DNA of 64,000 nucleotides from Amyelois transitella. Taxonomy: Eukaryota > Arthropoda > Insecta > Lepidoptera > Pyralidae. The notes beneath the pieces were generated by a model. It saw only the letters and a list, made by a program, of their open reading frames with translations, made no database searches and was not told the DNA's origin. This document shows, in pieces, positions 44,304-58,300 of the stretch. The stretch spans positions 3,137,501-3,201,500 of the forward strand of contig NC_083523.1 of NCBI RefSeq assembly GCF_032362555.1, read 5' to 3'. Positions within the stretch are counted from its first letter, which is position 1. Each line of letters begins with the position of its first letter. The position numbers and the translations under genes are program-made.

Positions 44304-46284
44304 ATGAAATTAGCTGGATCTTCGACGAGATCCTTACGGTCACGCAGATCTGTTTTGACCGACAAAGCAGTCTCATATAAGTGCGATCGAGAATATGAGA
44401 ATATTCAAGAGTTTGAGGTGTGTTTTCCAGATTTATGTCGCAAATATGGCTTTCCCTGGTCGGTCTATGTAAAAAAGGAAACTGTGCGTGGTAAGAAAAC
44501 CTATTGAACAATATTGTACCATAAACAACCATAAGAGATTTGTTAGGGGTAGAAAAAATTACACTCTCTAGGCAGCGGAGATCCAACGCCGTACAGTTGT
44601 CAAGTTTATCTGCCACCAACTGTAAACATTGTTCTATTTCCTTCTTTCGATTCCCCGGCTTAGTTTCGATCATATCCTTATCCCACACCGAGTGTGCCAT
44701 TAAAACTTGATCCAGGATAAGGTAAATCAGGTCTTTACAAGAAACGACTCCGATCTGATCTGCAACCTAATCCTTAATCCTAAAAACCTAAGGTTAATAT
44801 ATGACTTACATAAGATTTCCTTACTTATTGCGGGATAAGGATCTTAAATAGTGTTTTCTTGCTAGTTTGTTTTTATACTCAATATCGGTTATTCGCTCAG
44901 CGTTTGATATTTTAGATAAGGTAGATTATTTAATTTACCGTTTATTATCTTTTCAGATGAATATTTAGACAATCAAAATTTATCTAAACCGAAAGGAAAA
45001 CTTAAGCAGAAGGATAAGAACCATCCGCCATCCCTAAATTCTACACGAGACACGGCTACCACAGCTTCAACGGAATTCCAATTAGACGAAGATACTCTAG
45101 TAATAACTTCTTTGTACGACAATTGCAACCGATTCGTTGAACTTTTCCTTCATAAGCTAGATGAAATACCACCAGAACTAATTAAACTAATTGGATTCCT
45201 AGCACGATATTACACAGATCTCAAAAGGATTAAAATACAATTTTGCAGAATAGATGCTAACACAATTTTCGAGTTATCTAAATTATTTAGTCTATCATCA
45301 CTTACTGAAGTTGATCTTGACGGATCAATAGCAACAGCAGGCAATTATGGAATTTTATTAGACAACTCCCGCGTTATCAATATATCATTATCCAAATGTA
45401 GGATAAACGACCCTGTATGTGAAATAATAGCGTCAAAATTATGTTTTCAAGGTCCGGCGGAGAGAACTTTATGTAGTTTAAATCTATCTTCAAACCACAT
45501 AACAGATACCGGTGCGAAATATTTAAGCAATGCTTTGAGATCGAATAGAACTTTGCGGTATTTAAATTTAGCAGACAACCGCATTACAGACGAAGGGGCT
45601 TGTGGTATATTGGAGTCTTTGAAAGAATTTCCATTAACCCGCGAAGAAAGCTTAAATAAGAAACAACGCTACATGGATTATGAGAAACAAAGACTAGCAT
45701 ATTATTTCAAATATCTCGAAGATTTTGACAAACAGCATATTGAAGAAATCCATCGAGGTAAATCAAGCGAAAGAAGCAAATCAATGTCAAGTCGAAAGAG
45801 CAGTAGACCAAGTACTGCAAGACCTCAAAAGGAACGAAAAGATATCAAAGTCTTTACTTTTGATGATTATAAAACCAGAGCTGAGATGTTAGCTGGAGAA
45901 ATGATGGGTCCGTTTCATGATCCGTATCAGTTTAATAATGTTAAAATTAGGGACGAAAAATGTTACAGTATTGGAAATTTAACGCTGTGTTATCTAAATT
46001 TGGCTTTCAATAATTTGAGTTATCATAGTGTTGTAAAATTATTAGACGTTTTACAATATCAAAAGGACACAAAGCGGCAAGGTCAAATAGGTTTAATGCG
46101 AGTCATATTAAAAGGAAATGATATACCTATATCCTGCGCGGAATATATAAAAATTGATGAAATGTTGAACAAATGTATGATGACAAGTGGAGGGAGAGCA
46201 TTCACAGAATTTTCCGCTAAGAGAAAAAGTAGACTTTCGAGAGTATCAATGATACCAGAAAAGGTACTGTTGTCTCCAAGATAA
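44304..46284 (+). CDS. LRRC71-like leucine-rich-repeat protein, gene 2 of the tandem pair
   Basis: Exons 44304-44490 and 44957-46284 join in phase (G|AT) to give 504 aa. Exon 1 ends with FEVCFPDLCRKYGFPWSVYV, which resembles the N-terminal block of vertebrate LRRC71 as I remember it. Exon 2 has leucine-rich repeats (LCSLNLSSNHITDTGAKYL, LRYLNLADNRITDEGACGI), a Ser/Arg/Lys-rich linker (about 270-320, RGKSSERSKSMSSRKSSRPS) and the final block (SIGNLTLCYLNLAFNNLSYH, LLDVLQYQKD, GLMRVILKGNDIPISCAEY). It is collinear with gene 1 and has its single coding intron at the same place and phase, so the two are tandem duplicates. They are already well diverged, so the duplication is not recent. A poly(A) signal stands at 46406. 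It converges with the CPAP1-like gene. Confidence 0.88.
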
Positions 46285-46755
46285 AAAGATCAAACAATTT
46301 TATTCACTTCATTTATTTTATCAAAATCGTGTATTTACAGTTAGGATTGTGAATATTATCATTTCATTATTATGACTTACGTACTACAACTATCAAAATT
46401 TTGAGAATAAAATCCACATACAACTAGATTGGTAACTTTCTGTTTCAACTATATCACACCAATTAACTTAGTTTACATTAATGGCGCAACGAAAAGTTAA
46501 AGATATAATAAATTCTCACTAGATTAAATTTTTTTCCTTAACGACGCTTAAAAATCTGGTAAAAACCTTAAGAATGGTAAGTAGTTACTAAGAGATAAAG
46601 AACATAAGTATAAAGTTAACAGCACCAACGATTTCATTTGTTATCATAATGCCCACACTGGCGTCTAAATTTTGGCAAATAATTACTTAATCTAACTTAC
46701 AATATAAGTCTTCAATACTGTTCGTGATAGGTGTATAGGTTTCAATATCTATGAA
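46285..46755. other. Shared 3' spacer between convergent genes
   Basis: Plus-strand AATAAA at 46406 (for LRRC71-like gene 2) lies beyond minus-strand AATAAA signals (plus TTTATT near 46300 and 46313, for the CPAP1-like gene). If both are used, the two 3' UTRs overlap by about 100 bp on opposite strands. Confidence 0.5.
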
Positions 46756-49700
46756 TCAATTTCTTGGTGGTAGGTATTCTCTGTTTGGTTGTGACGGTGG
46801 AAATTCAGAATCATTTTGTGGTCTTCCTCCAGCAGGAAAACTGGGACCGCTAGGTTTGCCGGATGGGTATCCTTGACTGCTGCCTTGATAGTTTGATAGC
46901 TGAGGTCCTGAGAGTGAAGAGGGTCCAGATCCGGGGAAACCTTGGCTTTGTGATCCTGGACGTTGCGGCCCAGATCCTGGATATGATGGCCCTCCTGAAC
47001 CGGGATATGAAGATGTTGGCCCTTGACCTGATTGGCCAGGGTATGAGGATGTAGATCCCTGCGGTCCAGAAGGTCCTTGAGGCCCTGAACTACTGGGATA
47101 AGAACTTGAAGGTCCTTGAGGCCCTGAGTTTCCAGGATATGAACTTGAAGGTCCTTGAGATCCTGAGCTTCCAGGATATGAACTTGAAGGTCCTTGTGGT
47201 CCTGAGCTTCCTGGGTAAGAACTTGAAGGCCCTTGGGGTCCTGAGCTTCCTGGATAAGAACTTGAAGGCCCTTGAGGTCCCGAGTTTCCTGGATACGAGC
47301 CACTTGGTCCTTGAGGACCAGAGCTAAATGGGGTATTTCCAGATGGACGTCCTCCCGGGCCTTGAGGTCCAGTTGGATATGACCCAGGTGGGCCTTGTGA
47401 ATAATCATTAGCTCCTCCTTGTGCGCCATTGATTGAGTAGTCGTAAAGATTTGCGTTCAATTCATACAGTCCAGGTGCTGAATTGCAATCGAATTGATTC
47501 CACCAAACGCACACAAAGACTTGCTGTGAAAATATAGTACCATTGGGGCAAAGGAAGTCGTAAGTTCTGTTATTAGCGCAGACATGGAAAACCTGACAAC
47601 GGGTCTCAACATCAGCATAATATCCTGGGTAAGGCTGAGCATCGCATCTGAATGAGGTTTGTGGAATATCGGTTAATATTGGGTAGTCGATATCTGGTTG
47701 TCCTGGAATAGCCGAGTAGTCACCTCCTTCATAAGCTCCGGTATCATCGCTAAATCCTACAGGAGAGTTAGGTCCAAATCCTTGACTGCCAGGGGAGCTA
47801 GATCCGAATCCTGGCCCACCAGGGGAACTAGGTCCAAATCCTTGACCACCAGGTGAACTAGGGCCAAATCCTTGACCACCAGGTGAACTAGGGCCAAATC
47901 CTTGACCACCAGGTGAACTAGGGCCAAATCCTTGACCACCAGGTGAACTAGGGCCAAATCCTTGTCCACCAGGGGAACTAGGTCCAAATCCTTGTCCACC
48001 AGAAGAGTTTGGTCCAAATCCTGGGCCGCCAGGAGAACTAGGGCCAAATCCTTGTCCACCAGGAGAACTGGGTCCAAATCCTTGACCACCGGGTGAGCTA
48101 GGTCCAAACCCAGGTTTGTTTTGTTGTCCTTGACCTGGAACGTTTTGTCCCTGACCGGGATAGTTCAGATTTTGTCCAGGTAAATTTTGGTTTTGTTGAG
48201 GGAAGTTTTGACCTTGTCCTGGCGCAGTTTGTCCTTGATTTGATCCAGGATAATTTGGTGCACCTTGGTAGTTACCAGAAGTTGGACCAGAAGGAGTATT
48301 GCCCTGTCCTGGGAAAGACGATCCAGGGAACCCAGGTTGGGGTCGTTGCCCAGATCCGGGGTAACCTTGGCTGGGTGTTGTGCCAGATGTTCCTGACTGA
48401 TATCCAGGTGTAGAGCCAGGTCTGTTGGAATAATCGTTTTGCTGGTTGCTTGAGTATGATGGAGTGGAGCTGGGATAGCCGGTGGAAGTTCCAGGGAATC
48501 CTGGTTGGTTCGGAGAAGTGCCAGGTCCAAATGGAGGGTTAGGCTTGCTGTAGTCGTATCCTGTTTGGGCAACTGTTAACGCCAGTAGCGCTGGAAAGAA
48601 AGGAAATAAAATTTTATTATATTTCTGTACGCAGGGATCGGTGTAAGTGAAAAGATGTAGTCTCTGCCTACCCCTCTGAGAAATAAGCGTGTGTATGTTT
48701 GTACTTATGAATTTTTGTGTTAATAAAAATTGTAGATTTCATTTATATATTATTTCTTCAAGCTCTCTTTAAATTAATAGATCTAATTAATACTAAGATG
48801 ATGATGTTTTGGATTTCTCATGTTTTCTGACACTCTTTACCTTTGAATGGATTTTTATGATACATTGCAAATACGTCAATGGTATCTATGGCTTTATATC
48901 TATTATATTTAGGAAATAATAAAGATTCAAACAATAGGCAATAATCATTACGAAAATTACGAAAGTAGGTGCCGTGTGGTATCCAGTACCATTACAAAAA
49001 ATTATTGGACCACTCCATCTCTTTCCCATGGATGTAGTAAAAGGCGACTAAGGGATAGGCTTATAGGCTTTTCAGGCAATGGGCTAGCAACCTGTTACTA
49101 TTTGAATATCAATTCTATCATTAAGCCTAACAGCTGAACGTGGCCTTTCAGACTTTTCAAGACTATTGGCTGTGTCTACCCCGCAAGGGATATAGACGTG
49201 ACTGTATGTAAAATTTCGATAGCGGGTAGCTTCAGTTCGTTTGATGCAACATCTACGTCATTTCAGTTCCTTAACGCTTCACACCAAATCGACCATTCGC
49301 ATCTAAAACCATTTACATTAAGTCGAATCATGCCAATTAGAGATGATTTATTTGTAAGGCGTTACGTTCACAATTTGCATCAGCATTGCCGTTAGTATTG
49401 TGAAACTGTCTGCTGGGATGGACTCTCACGCGATGTCATCTAGTCATTGTGGCTTGAGGGAGCGAGAGAGGAGAGGGAGGAGGGAGAGAGCAAGTTGGTA
49501 AAGGAATATAGACGGAACTGAAATGAGTTTCAGATGTTATTACGTTTCAACAACAATGTACTTATTCACTCGTCGACATATCTATTTTACATACATACAT
49601 ATGATCAGGTCTATATCCCTTGCGGGGTAGACAGAGCCACCAGTCTTGAAAAGACTTAATGGCCACGTTCAGCTATTTGGCTATCTATTTTAAGTTTGGA

Positions 49701-52700
49701 TAATTGTGAAGTTGACGTAATTGAAGAAAATGCTGCAGTGCAGTTTGTTACCGCTTCTTCTGCACTGATGCTTTGGAAGCGGCAGTAAGCTTAGTTTCTA
49801 GTTATTTAATTGAAATCAACCACCAATGTTGTGCAACCAAAAGACATGACAATTATTAAGTGATGTTTGAAATGTCCCATAAAAATGTATAAAAATTTTG
49901 GATTTCTGAACTGACTTAGCACACAAATATGAAATTATCATGACTTTATTTATAAGCCTTTATAAGCCTATCCCTTAGTCGCCATTTACGGTCCAAGAGA
50001 AAGAGATGGAGTGTACCTGTTCCTTTTTTTCTTTTAATGCCGGGCACCACATGGCACACGGCACGTAGGTCTCTAGTTCAAAATATAATCTAGGTACTAC
50101 ATACGTATTGTGTACCCATCTCAAATGTATACAAACTGTCACTTTAGCGAATACTTATGAACTTTGAAACTCTGCCAGAAAATGGAACTCGTACCGTACC
50201 TTATAATACTCTATGGTAAACAGAAAGTGCGTACTAATAATTCAACATTTAATAGGTGGTTATGTTACGATTGGTTACAATCAGAATTCACCCAATTTAA
50301 AATCGTCCAATTTGCTCGTTTTCCATCAAGATACTTCGTAACGAGGCACAATAACGTTTTCTTTGTTTTGTAAAACAATACCTCTAATAAATCCGCACTA
50401 TTCCATTGTAATTTAGGTACCAAACAAATATTCATGCTACCAGGAGGTACCAGAAGTTATACCAGGTATCTTTGTCATTTTAACTTTTATCTCAATCTGT
50501 TAAAACTGGCCTAGTTAAGTTTTCTAGTAGAAAGAAAAGCTGCATAATCATCGGGAGCTCTAATTTTTAGTGACTTGTAAGGATTTATTAAAATTTTTAA
50601 GGATTGCTTAAAATAATGAGCTATTTTATAAGATTTGACAATGGTTTAAAAAGTTAGTCGTAATGAAGTCACGGTAGGATAAACAAAAATACAAACAGAT
50701 AAGGAATGAACCCTATTCGGGGATGAGTGGTTACCTCAATAACCCAACCTCAATAACCAATACTTAATTACCCTGCCTGAGTGGGTAACTCCGAAAAACA
50801 CGGTTTCCTTTCGAATCAGGACGCAAATGGGACAAATGATTGGTGGACAATGATCATACATATATAATCACGTCTCTATCCCTTGCGGAGTATACATAAC
50901 CTGTCTTGAAAAGATTAAAGATTCAAATAGTGACAAGTTACTAACTCATCGTCTACAAGTAGAATCCTTAGTTTTTGAACTTTCGCCTTTTTCGACTTCC
51001 ATTGAGATAAATATAGAGTGGTCCTGGTAAGGACCAGGACCGGGTAGGCCGACCAGGTAGCTTAGAATAAGGATTCTAAGCCACACGGGGCTGATAGACG
51101 ATGATCGTTGTAAGTATTATTAGTGTGATAAGATGTGAATCGTGTAATTTTCTCTACAATGCAATTGACCGGACCTTGGACATTTAAACATCATCCATTG
51201 TGCCTAATGTTGCCGTGACTGCTACAATTTTCAGTGGCGCATTTGATTGCCAAGTTTTGTAAGTGTCATGTCGTGAAATTGCAACATCTTTGAACAATAA
51301 TGTGCGCTGATGTTGCGTTTCGGTCAGTTTACTGTATGTTTTTTTTTTATTTTAATTATTTTAGGCAATGGACTAGTAACCTGTCACTATTTGTATCTCA
51401 ATTCCATCATTAAGCCATACAGCTGAACGTGGACTTTCAGTCTTGGCGAGACCGTTGGCTCTGTCTACCCCGTAATGGATAAAGATGTATATATGTCAGT
51501 ATGTATGTAGCTACTTTTGTTTTTCAAAATATACGATTTCGATAGCTTTCCGATATTGGCTCAGACTCAACATCGTAACATTACAGTTTGGGAAACCGCG
51601 ACTCCTACGATGTCGTGTTCTATTCAAAGGCAGAAACCCTCATCATCTTTTGAGGTGGTTAAACTTGAAACCTCGCTTTTCTTACAAACACTTATAATCC
51701 TAATCCTAACTAATAATATAAATGCGAGTCTGTTTGTTACCTCTTAACGAGATACGTATCTACTGAATTTATCTTTTTCAAATTTCGCGTCCGGTATTAT
51801 AAGGTAGGTTTCTTCCCGGTAAAATCTATAGTTCACGTGGGATTTACGGAAACCCTATATATTTTGTGGGTGGCAGTAAAGTCTAAATAAAATAAAAAAA
51901 TCTACATTAGGTACTAATAATAAATTCTTAATAAAAAAAAAATTAACAGACAACTTATTATAACTGTTATGTAGCGATATTAGGGAAATATACACTTCTA
52001 TCCATTTGTTTTTGAAAGGGTGGCAATTTTCCGTAGCAAATTCAACGAAAGATTTTCCGAAAGGCGTATTGATTACAAAACTATCGCCTTGGGTGTACAA
52101 AACTTCGTGCTAGCCACGATAACTTTGTAATAAATAAGTGCTTTTATATATCCTATTGCATGTACTATAAAGTCGAATTTCGTAATGCATTGATGTCTTG
52201 GATAAATTTGTCTATGGATAATGATGGCATCGTGATGGGAGGTAATTTTGTTTCGTGTGAATGACTCCTAGGGCTAGTGGTTAAAAGGCGTGATTGCGAC
52301 AGAAAGCATAATGTCCATATTACTATTTTATTAAACTCTTTTCGTAATATGGCGTGTATTTTGGTTTTAATACAGCGGTCCTAAAACCTCGTCCAATGAA
52401 TTTTAGTTATAATTTATCATGCTTTGGAGTTCGATCGCAACTTTTTTCAGAGCTGTTCTACCGATTTAGAATATTAAGTACCAATAAGTTCTATAAAAGA
52501 CCTTAATCAGTGGAAAAATATTTTTTCTCCGTGAATATTATGGTGCTAAAGATTTCATATCATAAGGCCTATTACCCAATTCTTCTGAGACTCTTTAGAC
52601 TTTAGTCTGCTGTCAGTATGTGACGTCACTTGTAGGTTAATTAGTTTCAAAATTAGAATGTTCCATATTCAAATCAAGGAGGCAACGTTACTATTATCTG

Positions 52701-55321
52701 CCAGTTCTCACCGCAAGGCGGCGCTCCTCGTGTGCAAACGTCACGAAATAGAACAATGAAACTAGGAAACGTTCTAAAGTCGAACTGATTTACACCTAAA
52801 ACACATTTATTGTGTTACTTAACGCCTCAATCTTAAGGTAGCTAATTGAATAGTGGTTATTATGATTTGAATATTTTCAGTTCGCGATAACGTGTGAATT
52901 GGCTAATTTATTGCCGGTCGAGAGCTGTCCCTTCTAAGAATATGAGGTCTATGGTTTATGCAAGTTTTAATTAGATGCGTCTTAGTGAAATCTGTTTTAC
53001 TAGTTTACTTTGTTAGAACACTGGTTCTAACTAATGAACAGAAATGGAATGTTATACAAACACTACTTATAGAATCTTTAACAATTTGATAAGACATAAA
53101 ATCGTGTTGATGGTAAGCAGCTGAGTTATTTGCCTGGGAGCTAAAGTCTTCTATTAGAAGTTTCTGTTTAATCTAAAAAAAAGCTAAACGCTAATAAAAG
53201 TTATTGTTCCAATGCAAATGCAACACTTATTTTTATTATAAAATTGTGAATATCTCAACAAATTGCTGAATCGATTTTGATGCCCAACGACCCGTACATT
53301 CTATTGAGAGGTCTTATATACCTACATTAAATTTCACCAATTTCAAACCTACTGATTTAAAGTTATTGCGTTGCAAACATACATTCACACAAGGAAATGT
53401 ATCTCTGCGTCATTCTCATGTACCTATCACTTCATCTCTTTCGCAAAAGGCGACTAAGGGAGAGACTTATAAACTTGGGATTCTTCTTTTCGGCGATTGG
53501 CTAGCAACCTGTCACTTTTTGAATGACAAAGTTATCATTAAGCTTAACAGCTGAATGTGGCCTGTTAGTCTTTCAAGACGGCTGGCTCTGTCCACCCCGC
53601 AAGGGATATAGGCATGATTATATGAATGAATGAATGAAAAGAAATGTATATTCGCCCCAAATTGATTGATACACCTCACACGCAAGTAAATATACCTAAG
53701 TAGTTTATAAAGCCTCAACTTGATAATCTAAAGAAGTCAAGACTCGATTACACATTTTTACAAGCGAAATCATCGGTAATGACTCATCAATGATGATATC
53801 CAATGGTAAGTACCTTTATCCTGCAATTTGGTTGTAATTTTTCTAATTCCCTTTATTGACCTTTACGAAATATGTTTAATGATGTGAACATAACGAGCGA
53901 TTGTTCTGACATTTAAACTTTTGTCACAAAAATGGTTATTTTAAGCCTAAGTACTTAGTTCCAGGGTAAAGGTGGTTTTATCTTCATCTGAAGTTTCGAT
54001 TCGATTATAAAAGACAAGAGTAATATTATACAAATATCAATATTAATTTTAACCTTTATTTATTTTTAAGTGCCGTGTGGTTCCCAGCACAAATAGAATA
54101 AGAATAGGACCACTCTATCTCTTTCCCATGGACGTAGTAAAAGGCAACTTAGGGATAAGCTTACAAAATTGGCATTCTTCTTTTACTATTTCATCTTATT
54201 CTGTCACATATTGAATCTCAATTCCATCATTAAACCTTACAACTAAAAGTTGCCTTTCAGTTTTTGCAAAAACGTTGATTCTGTCTAGACTAGACATTAT
54301 TAAAAGTATGTATTTAATTTACTTGGCTAGAATTACATCAATCATTGGTATAATATGATGCCGTGTTGAAATAATATAGGTAGTAGCAATATATTTATGA
54401 GTGCTAATGATTCTACTGACACTAATGAAAGCTACTAAGTGCTGTGTAAATTTCTGTGCAATAAATGATATAACAAACAAACAAACAAACAACTATTTTA
54501 TGTTCATAATACAGAATAAAATCTATGTATATTATGCCGTGTGGTTCCCGGCACCGATACAAAAAATAATAGGATCACTCCATCTCTTTCCCATGGATGT
54601 CGTAAAAGGCGACTAAGGGATAGGCTAACCTGTCACTATTTGAATTTCAATTCTATCATTAAGCTTAATAGCTGAACGTGGCCATTCAGTCTTTTCAAGA
54701 CTGTTGGCTCTGTCTACCCCGCAAGAGATATAGACGTGACCATATGTATGTAATACAGAATACAAGTATTTACATACGAGATATCACATTAAAGTTAAAT
54801 AAACTAATTGTTTCGTACCTACGTGTAGGTATTTATTGATACAGTAAATAATTATCACTCTTGTCCCAATTGGGGTAGATAGAGACCAACTTTCAAGACT
54901 GCTGGCTCTGTTTACCACGCAAGGGATATAGACGTGATTATATGAATAAGATATGTTAGTGCAAATAGATGAGCTGTATAATTAGATCAATTAATATAAT
55001 TTGGTAGTAATATTTTTTTAAATTGTTTTTTTTTAATGCATGTAAAAGATATTTTATGAGTGTTAAAAATAATGTGTGCCGTGTGGTTCCCGGCACTATT
55101 ACAAAAAAGAATAGGACCACACCATCTCTTTCCCATGGATGTCGTAAAAGGCGACTAAGGGATAGGCTTATAAACTTAGGATTCCTCTTTTAGGCGATGG
55201 GCTAGCAACCTGTCACTATTTGAATCTCGGTTCTATCATTAAGCCAAATAGCTGAACGTGGCCATTCAGTCTTTTCAAGACTGTTGGCTCTGTCTACCCC
55301 GCAAGGGATATAGACGTGATC

Positions 55322-55352
<31 letters not shown>

Positions 55353-58300
55353 TGTTAAAAATAAATCCTCTCGAAGATAAAACATAGTGATACTATAAAG
55401 ACATGTTACAGATCTGTACTACTTACCTATGTTTTGCAATAAAATTTTGAATTTACTTTTTTCTTTAATTTAATTTAGGTTATAAAACCAGTAATTTCAA
55501 GATGTCAGTTCAATTAACCCCTGATCATGGCAACGAGGTAGATAATATCATTAAATCCACCATTCCCAGCTTGATTGCCATCTAACGTAACTCATTCGGC
55601 TATTAGGTTGTGTACTTACATTACCTATAATTTATTTAAATATTGATATGTATATCAATCTATACTAATATTATAAAGCTGAAGAGTTTGTTTGTTTGTT
55701 TGAACGCGCTAATCTCAGGAACTACTGGTTCGAATTGAAAAACTCTTTTTGTGTCGAATAGACCATTTATCGATGAAGGCTTTAGGCTATATAATATCAC
55801 GCTGCAACTTTTAGGAGCGAAGAAGTAATAGAAAATGTGAAAAAAAGGGGAAAATCCATCCTTGAGGGCTTCAATGATGCACAAAATAACTATTCTACGC
55901 GGACGAAGTCGCGAGCACAGCTAGTAATATATATAAATATTGATATATCAATAATAAATATATGTAAATATTGATTTGTAAACAAATTATAAACTAACAA
56001 ATCACATGATGAATTTGCCGTGTAAGTTCAAGACCTTATAACTATTCTTTTATTTTTTCCATATAGTCACTTTATCCCTTGCGAGAAAGACGAAGCCCAC
56101 AATAACGAAAAGCCTGTAAGTCTACGTTCAAATTATCTATCATTAATACGACTTTATAAATGCAACAATGTTAATAAATTAAACTAGTATAAAAATTATT
56201 ACTTTAGGGCAGGATATTACTTAAATTAGTTCTTGAGGTAAGTTGTTGATTAAGTATTACAGATTTACTAGCATATTCATTCCTTATTTACACTTTATTA
56301 CTTTATCTTAAAAAGGTTACCTGGAAGAGATACGATACGATAAGGCCGCCGTCTACGCATCTTTAAAATGAATACACTGACGCAGATATTTCAGTTTGGT
56401 TTCAATATAAAATCTAGAATAAAACCTTAAAAAACGAATCTCTTGCATTTTTTCCGTTATCATTATCAATGTTCTGAAATGACACTTCTTCTTCAGATTT
56501 ATTATAGTTTACGCGAAGTTTTCAGCTGTAAGTTAAAAGACGAATAAGTCACCTTTTTCTTTTTGACTTTTTTTCAGCTATGTTTGGTCGTAGAAAATCC
56601 AATTTTTATTGTTAATGTTAAGAAAATCGGTAAAACGTGAAATAATTATTTTAAAACCCGTTGATATAAAGAAATATGTATATCTTTAAAGATTAATTAA
56701 TACAAAAAATAATTATGAAACTGTTAACCTCTCAACACCATACTAAGTTACGGTATTTGATTAATTGCCTATCAACATATTAAGACTATAGGCGTGGTTA
56801 TGGTGATATATCTAATTACTTACATAAGAAAATATGTATTATTAAATATTGCTTAGACATATTTTGAAGATGATTGGATTTGCTTTCTAATAATTATGCA
56901 AATGGGTAAGGTCAGTGATCTATCACTAAGCCAAACTGAACTGAACAAAAGCTGAACGTGGCAATTCAGTCTTTTCAAGGCCGTTGGCTCTGTCTACTCC
57001 GCAATGTTTTCTTTCATAACGTTGCGAAACATATGTATGTATGTATATGTGTTTTAATTTATGTAGATAATAATGTTTTTATCATAATAAGTGAAAATCT
57101 TTTTTCTTAACAAGATTAAGGCCAAGTGATTTTTTTTTATAAAAATATATTTAAATTTATTTCCTATTATACTATAACATTAAGTTTTAATAAATTAATT
57201 TTAAAATGTTCAACTATCGCAATATAATATAACAATCTATTTTTTTTCTTCTTTCCACAAAAAAGAAATAATAAAGTAGGAATTAATTAAACCCCGCAAG
57301 GGATATAGGGGGAAGACGTGATTATGCATCGTGCAGGTACGAGTATGTAGGTATAACATTTCTGAGTTACGCTTCTCACTTTGAATTTATTAAGGAAATT
57401 TTTCATTACCCTTATTATAAGACGTTCTTTAAAATATTTTTTACTTAATTAAGGTTTCAATTAGTAATCATAAAGATCATCTGATTTTCCAAACAAAAGA
57501 TTTCAACGCGTTTGAAAAAAATATACGTGCAACTGTACATTGGTATTTCTTCAAAATCGGCACGTAACTAAATTTGTTCACAAAATTAGCATTTCCCGGG
57601 GCTTCTTTTCCGTAAGAATTTCCAGAAATTAATGTAGATTGTGATTCTCGTTCAGAAGCTACTCGATGTTCGGTCGAAAAGCTTCTGAACTGAACCGATT
57701 TCGGAAACTTGCCCTCAAATAATTTCTAGTTCAGATTTTTATTTTTGTTTGTTACGAGTAAACTCAAAAATCAATAAACAATTTCAATGATATTTGGCAC
57801 AGTGAAAGGCAGACCTTTCAGGAGCAACATAGATTTTTTTGAAACGGAAATGAAATCCCTCTTAAAATATATTTTAGACTTCCTGGATATCCAATCTCAA
57901 AAAGGCCTTGTTTAAAAGGGGATTTACGAGTATATTTATAAATAAATAATCTTTGTTCCTGAAAATTACCACGTGAGCGAAGTCGCAGACCCATCTAAAA
58001 TATACATACATACATACATATAATTACGCCTATATCCCTTGCGGGGTAGACAGAGCCAATAGTCTTAAAAAGACTGATAGGCCACGTTCAGCTGTTTGGC
58101 TTAATGATAGAATTGAGATTCAAATAGTGACAGGTTGCTAGCTTGTCGCCTAAAAGAAGAATCCCAAGTTTATAAGCCTATCCCTTAGTCGCCTTCTACG
58201 ACATCCATGAGGAAGAGATGGAGTGGCCCTATTCTTTTTTCTAATGGTGACGGGAACCACACGGCAAAATATAAATTCGGAATACAAACTTAACCACAAG

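Noticed and set aside
46749-48572. Several leucine- or aspartate-rich frames over the CPAP1-like exon (for example around 47757-48107)
   Set aside because: They are out-of-frame readings of the two minisatellites; the true frame gives GGQGFGPSSP and the six-cysteine domain.
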